The position numbers and the translations under genes are program-made. The notes beneath the pieces were generated by a model that did not search any database, was not told the DNA's origin, and saw only the letters and a program-made list of their open reading frames with translations. Source: an uncultured Anaerolineales bacterium (GTDB taxonomy: Bacteria; Chloroflexota; Anaerolineae; Anaerolineales; Villigracilaceae). Taken from it: DNA of 18,639 nt. Below are positions 15,990 to 18,639 of the stretch, piece by piece (position 1 is the first letter of the stretch; each line of letters starts with the position of its first letter). The stretch spans positions 1 to 18,639 of the forward strand of contig CALLJA010000277.1 in NCBI GenBank assembly GCA_938008865.1, in the 5' to 3' direction.

Positions 15990-16651
15990 GGCGATTCTCT
16001 GGGTTCAATGAAACGAGTCAGAAGTTGGCTGGCAATCTCTTCGGGCGGATGCCGCCCCGTATCGAAACGCAAGACCTGTGGCGGGTTCGGCCCTGCCGTC
16101 AGGCTGGAGAGAGCGCGCGCATAGGCCTGTCGGTATTCATCCAGGAAGGCAAAGACAGCCTCGTCCGATTCGTGCTTGACGACGTGCGCCTTCTCGCGGG
16201 TACGGATGCGCGTCAACAGGTCGGCATCAGGCGCGTCGAGCCAGACAATCAGGTCCAACGTCGCGGCCCAACGCGCGCAGAAATCCTGCCAGATGGGCGC
16301 AGGGCACAGGTCGCGTGTTTCGGTCAACAGATAAACGGGACCCTGGTCGAGAAACAGGATTCCGCCTGCACGGACCTGGCTTTGCAAACGGGCAGGCCAT
16401 CCGCGGAGGATTGCCAGCCAGGCCAGTTCCCGTCGAGATGGGAGCCTGCCTCCGTTTCGACGGGCATGGACCAGACTTGGAAGCAGGCGCAGCCCGTTCC
16501 ACAGGAAGAATGGCGCATCGGATAGTTTCCGTACGTCTGGGAAATCCTCCAGGCGCGCGAGGTCCGCCTGACCTGCCAGGACGCGGCATAGGGTCGATTT
16601 GCCCGCGCCCGCCGGGCCGACGACTTCCACGATACGCGGACGCGCGCTCAT
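15986..16651 (-). CDS. Small P-loop kinase-like protein in the polysaccharide operon
   Basis: 221 residues from ATG 16651, which overlaps the flippase stop (ATGA); GGAG lies 8 nt upstream. The longer open frame reaching 18346 runs through the flippase gene in another frame and is rejected. Walker A is VGPAGAGKST (11-20). ILFLDQGPVYLL (98-109) sits where thymidylate-kinase-like proteins carry the catalytic DxGP. LDLIVWLDAPDADLLTRI (132-149) followed by RTREKAH (150-156) looks like the Walker-B-like strand and the LID arginines. Overall it is an NMP/sugar-kinase-like fold. The substrate is not recognisable; candidates are a sugar, a nucleoside monophosphate or a lipid intermediate. It pairs with a second kinase-like gene on the other side of the flippase. 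Confidence 0.8.
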   Translation of the reverse strand: MSARPRIVEVVGPAGAGKSTLCRVLAGQADLARLEDFPDVRKLSDAPFFLWNGLRLLPSLVHARRNGGRLPSRRELAWLAILRGWPARLQSQVRAGGILFLDQGPVYLLTETRDLCPAPIWQDFCARWAATLDLIVWLDAPDADLLTRIRTREKAHVVKHESDEAVFAFLDEYRQAYARALSSLTAGPNPPQVLRFDTGRHPPEEIASQLLTRFIEPRESP

Positions 16652-18237
16652 GCCGCATCTCCGCGAGACAACAGCAAGCGGACCCGCCGCAGAAATACGG
16701 TGCGTTGTTCGGAAGACAACCCCGTCAAGAAGGAAATCGCCAAGGCCAGGAGGCCCGTCAGCGCCGCCAGGCCGAGAAACGCGGCCCAGCCTGCCCAGCC
16801 TGCAAACGCGTTGGAGGGCAGGGTGTAGGCCAGGCCAAGCGCCGCCAGGAACAGCAAAACCGTCACGACAGCGGGCCGCAGCCAATGCGACAATTGCGCC
16901 GTCAACGAGACGCCCAGAAAGCGGCTGATCAGGACAGGGTAGCCGATGCTGATGATCAAACGTCCCGCCATGATGCCCAGACACAGGCCGACAATGCCGA
17001 GTTTGAAATAACCCACCAGCAGGCTGGCCGCCGCAACCGAGACGGTCACAGACAGCAGGCCCAGCAGCACCTTCTGGCTGAGTTTCAGGGTCAGGTCGAT
17101 GATGTTGCCATCGCTGCGGATCAGGGCCAGTTGCACGGCAGAGACCACGATCAGCAGGTTGGGCAGCGCGCCCGCGTAATGGTCCGCACCCACCCACAGA
17201 CCGACGAAGACCTGGTTCCATAACAGGATGGACGCGCCCAAGGCAGTGGCCGCCAGCCAGATGAAGGCGTTGATCTCTTCGCGCAGGCGCACGGCCCGCG
17301 CATAATCGCCTGTCCCGATGATGCCGCCCAGCCCGGGCAGAATGCCGAAGACCACGATCACAATCACACCGATCAGGGTCTCGGGCACGTAACGGGTCAG
17401 TGAATAATTCGTGACCGACTCGACCGAGTTGAGCAGGCCCAGCACCACCACGTCGCTGGCCAGCAAGAGACTGGTCACCAGGTTCCAGAGCATGAACCAC
17501 CAGCTGCGTCCCAGCATCTCGCGCGTGTCGGCCAGACTGGGGCGGGCGATCCCGAACCAGGGCGTGTAACTGCGCGCGATCCAAAAGAAGAACAGACCGT
17601 TGGTCAGCGTGGCAGCCGCCAGGGCCGCCGCCACACCGATGATCCCCATCTTGAGATACAGCGCCAGCCAGGTGTACCCACCGCCAAGGAAGACCAGCAG
17701 CACCGACAGGCCCATGCGCTTGTAGCCCAGGTTTTCGCCTTGCAGGGTCATCTGCGGGATGGAAGCCAGCGCGTCCACGATGACGTTGGTCACCAGCAAG
17801 GCGGACACCGCGCGCGCAACCCAGACATACCCGCCCGCAGCCCGCACCCAGGATGGTACGAACCAACTGACGATCCCACCTACCCCCACCAGCAGCGGCA
17901 GGAACAACAGCCAGATGACCAGCGTACTGCCTACGTAACGGCGCTTCTGGTCGTAATCGGTCGAGGCCTGCTGGTTGGCGAGCGTGGCCTTCAAGGCAAA
18001 GCCGGGCCGTCCGCTGGCAGGCGTGATGTACCCGATCAGGCGGTTCAACACCTGCCACAGCCCGTAGGCGTAATTGCCCAATCCTGCCACCATCAACGGC
18101 GTGATGATGAAGCCTACGATCAAACTTGCGCCGTATTCGAGCATCACGGTCAGCGCGTTCAGGTAGGCCTTGCGGGTCAGGCCCTTGTCTGAGAACAGAC
18201 CTGCGATGAACTTCATGGGATGGGCCAGGACCGACAT
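16648..18237 (-). CDS. Wzx-type polysaccharide flippase (MOP superfamily)
   Basis: 529 residues with about 12-14 hydrophobic helices throughout. The layout is that of Wzx/RfbX transporters, which flip lipid-linked repeat units across the cytoplasmic membrane. Family-like signs are the N-terminal helix with PLMVAGLGNYAYGLWQVLNR (47-66), a Gly-rich middle, and VVFGILPGLGGIIGTGDYAR in the central loop. A long C-terminal basic tail (RTVFLRRVRLLLSRGDAA) would lie in the cytoplasm. ATG 18237 begins 3 bp after the stop of the upstream kinase-like gene. A second Met at codon 8 is possible, but no better ribosome-binding site supports it. The gene overlaps the downstream P-loop gene by 4 bp. Substrate specificity cannot be read from sequence. 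Confidence 0.9.
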   Translation of the reverse strand: MSVLAHPMKFIAGLFSDKGLTRKAYLNALTVMLEYGASLIVGFIITPLMVAGLGNYAYGLWQVLNRLIGYITPASGRPGFALKATLANQQASTDYDQKRRYVGSTLVIWLLFLPLLVGVGGIVSWFVPSWVRAAGGYVWVARAVSALLVTNVIVDALASIPQMTLQGENLGYKRMGLSVLLVFLGGGYTWLALYLKMGIIGVAAALAAATLTNGLFFFWIARSYTPWFGIARPSLADTREMLGRSWWFMLWNLVTSLLLASDVVVLGLLNSVESVTNYSLTRYVPETLIGVIVIVVFGILPGLGGIIGTGDYARAVRLREEINAFIWLAATALGASILLWNQVFVGLWVGADHYAGALPNLLIVVSAVQLALIRSDGNIIDLTLKLSQKVLLGLLSVTVSVAAASLLVGYFKLGIVGLCLGIMAGRLIISIGYPVLISRFLGVSLTAQLSHWLRPAVVTVLLFLAALGLAYTLPSNAFAGWAGWAAFLGLAALTGLLALAISFLTGLSSEQRTVFLRRVRLLLSRGDAA

Positions 18238-18240
18238 GGT

Positions 18241-18639
18241 TTAAAGATGCTCCCAGATGAGCGCCTGCACACGGGCCAGGGTCTGCTCCCTCGACCCGCT
18301 GGCGTCCACCTCGAATCCCGATATTTTTTCCCAGTCCAGTCTCCACACCTCGGATGAGCGCGCCCGCACAGAAGCGGCGGTCTCGTCGGCCTTGCGCTGG
18401 ACGGCGGTCTCAGGGTCCAGTTTCAAGACGATCAAGAGGTCGGGCGGTTGAATGCTGCGGTAATAGGCCGCTTCGCGCTCTGCAAGAAACTCATGCAGGC
18501 GGGAAGGATGCTCTAGATTCGACAGCGCCTGCCCGCATTGAGGACCGTCCATTTGCAGGAAGCCCGCCAGCGAGTAACGGTCGCACAACACCAGGCCGCC
18601 GTTCGTGGAGAAACGCCGCGCCCGCAGGTAGGTCAACGC
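18241..18639 (-). CDS. Thymidylate-kinase-like P-loop protein (C-terminal part; start beyond window)
   Basis: 133 codons including the stop are in the window; the frame is still open at the edge, so the N-terminus and Walker A lie beyond it. An internal Met near 18636 is not a convincing start. LVLCDRYSLAG matches the DRY substrate-binding motif of thymidylate-kinase-like proteins. LLIVLKLDPETAVQRKADE is the family's strand and LID start, with Arg/Lys residues, followed by RSSEVWRLDWEKI and a C-terminal FEVDASGSREQTLARVQALI, which looks like the closing 'D...' strand and helix of dTMP kinases. Its place directly before a flippase in a polysaccharide cluster argues for a role on a sugar or nucleotide-sugar precursor, rather than housekeeping dTMP synthesis, but this is not proven. 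It is the second kinase-like gene next to the flippase. Confidence 0.78.
   Translation of the reverse strand, partial: ALTYLRARRFSTNGGLVLCDRYSLAGFLQMDGPQCGQALSNLEHPSRLHEFLAEREAAYYRSIQPPDLLIVLKLDPETAVQRKADETAASVRARSSEVWRLDWEKISGFEVDASGSREQTLARVQALIWEHL

Noticed and set aside
16652..18346. Very long upstream extension of the small P-loop protein
   Set aside because: It runs through the whole flippase gene in another frame. The ATGA overlap at 16648-16651 and the P-loop just after it mark the real start.
1..18639. tRNA, rRNA, CRISPR arrays, insertion sequences, attachment sites
   Set aside because: Looked for and not seen: no transposase or integrase motifs, no spaced direct repeats of CRISPR type, and no tRNA-like fold that I could recognise by eye.

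Overview
The window carries one long polysaccharide (exopolysaccharide or capsule) biosynthesis and export cluster. All 15 genes I can support lie on the minus strand, so transcription runs from high to low coordinates. The base composition is GC-rich. The exported proteins have Thr/Ala/Pro/Ser-rich linkers, one has a lipoprotein-type signal, and no outer-membrane export porin (Wza type) is visible. This would fit a Chloroflexota (Anaerolineae-like) bacterium, but that is inference from gene style; there is no rRNA or marker gene to confirm it.

In transcription order: (1) 18639-15986 holds the 3' part of a thymidylate-kinase-like P-loop protein, a Wzx-type flippase and a second small P-loop kinase-like protein. 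(2) 15989-13669 holds a GT4 glycosyltransferase and an O-antigen ligase/Wzy-type polymerase. (3) 13662-12223 is an exported PL1-like pectate lyase lipoprotein with a calcium-binding tail. (4) 12212-9829 holds two more GT4 glycosyltransferases. (5) 9799-8302 holds a GNAT/FemAB-like acyltransferase and a small conserved Cys-rich protein of unknown function. (6) 8226-6577 is a phosphoglycosyl transferase whose domains are in the reverse of the usual WbaP/WcaJ order. (7) 6561-4703 holds a sugar-1-phosphate nucleotidyltransferase and a DegT-type PLP aminotransferase. (8) 4623-2806 is a fused Wzz/BY-kinase chain-length regulator. (9) 2731-1 is a large exported parallel beta-helix protein with Ig-like domains that runs off the window.

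Spacing is very tight: two ATGA overlaps, one single-base overlap and gaps of 2-34 bp, with three gaps of 74-79 bp. This suggests one or a few polycistronic transcripts. The genes make a coherent Wzx/Wzy pathway. The phosphoglycosyl transferase primes the lipid carrier. The nucleotidyltransferase and aminotransferase contribute to an activated amino sugar, which the GNAT-like protein may acylate. Three GT4 enzymes extend the unit, Wzx flips it, the Wzy-like protein polymerises it and the Wzz/BY-kinase sets chain length. The lyase and the beta-helix surface protein probably trim, modify or bind the exported polymer. No RNA genes, CRISPR arrays, transposases or integrases were seen.
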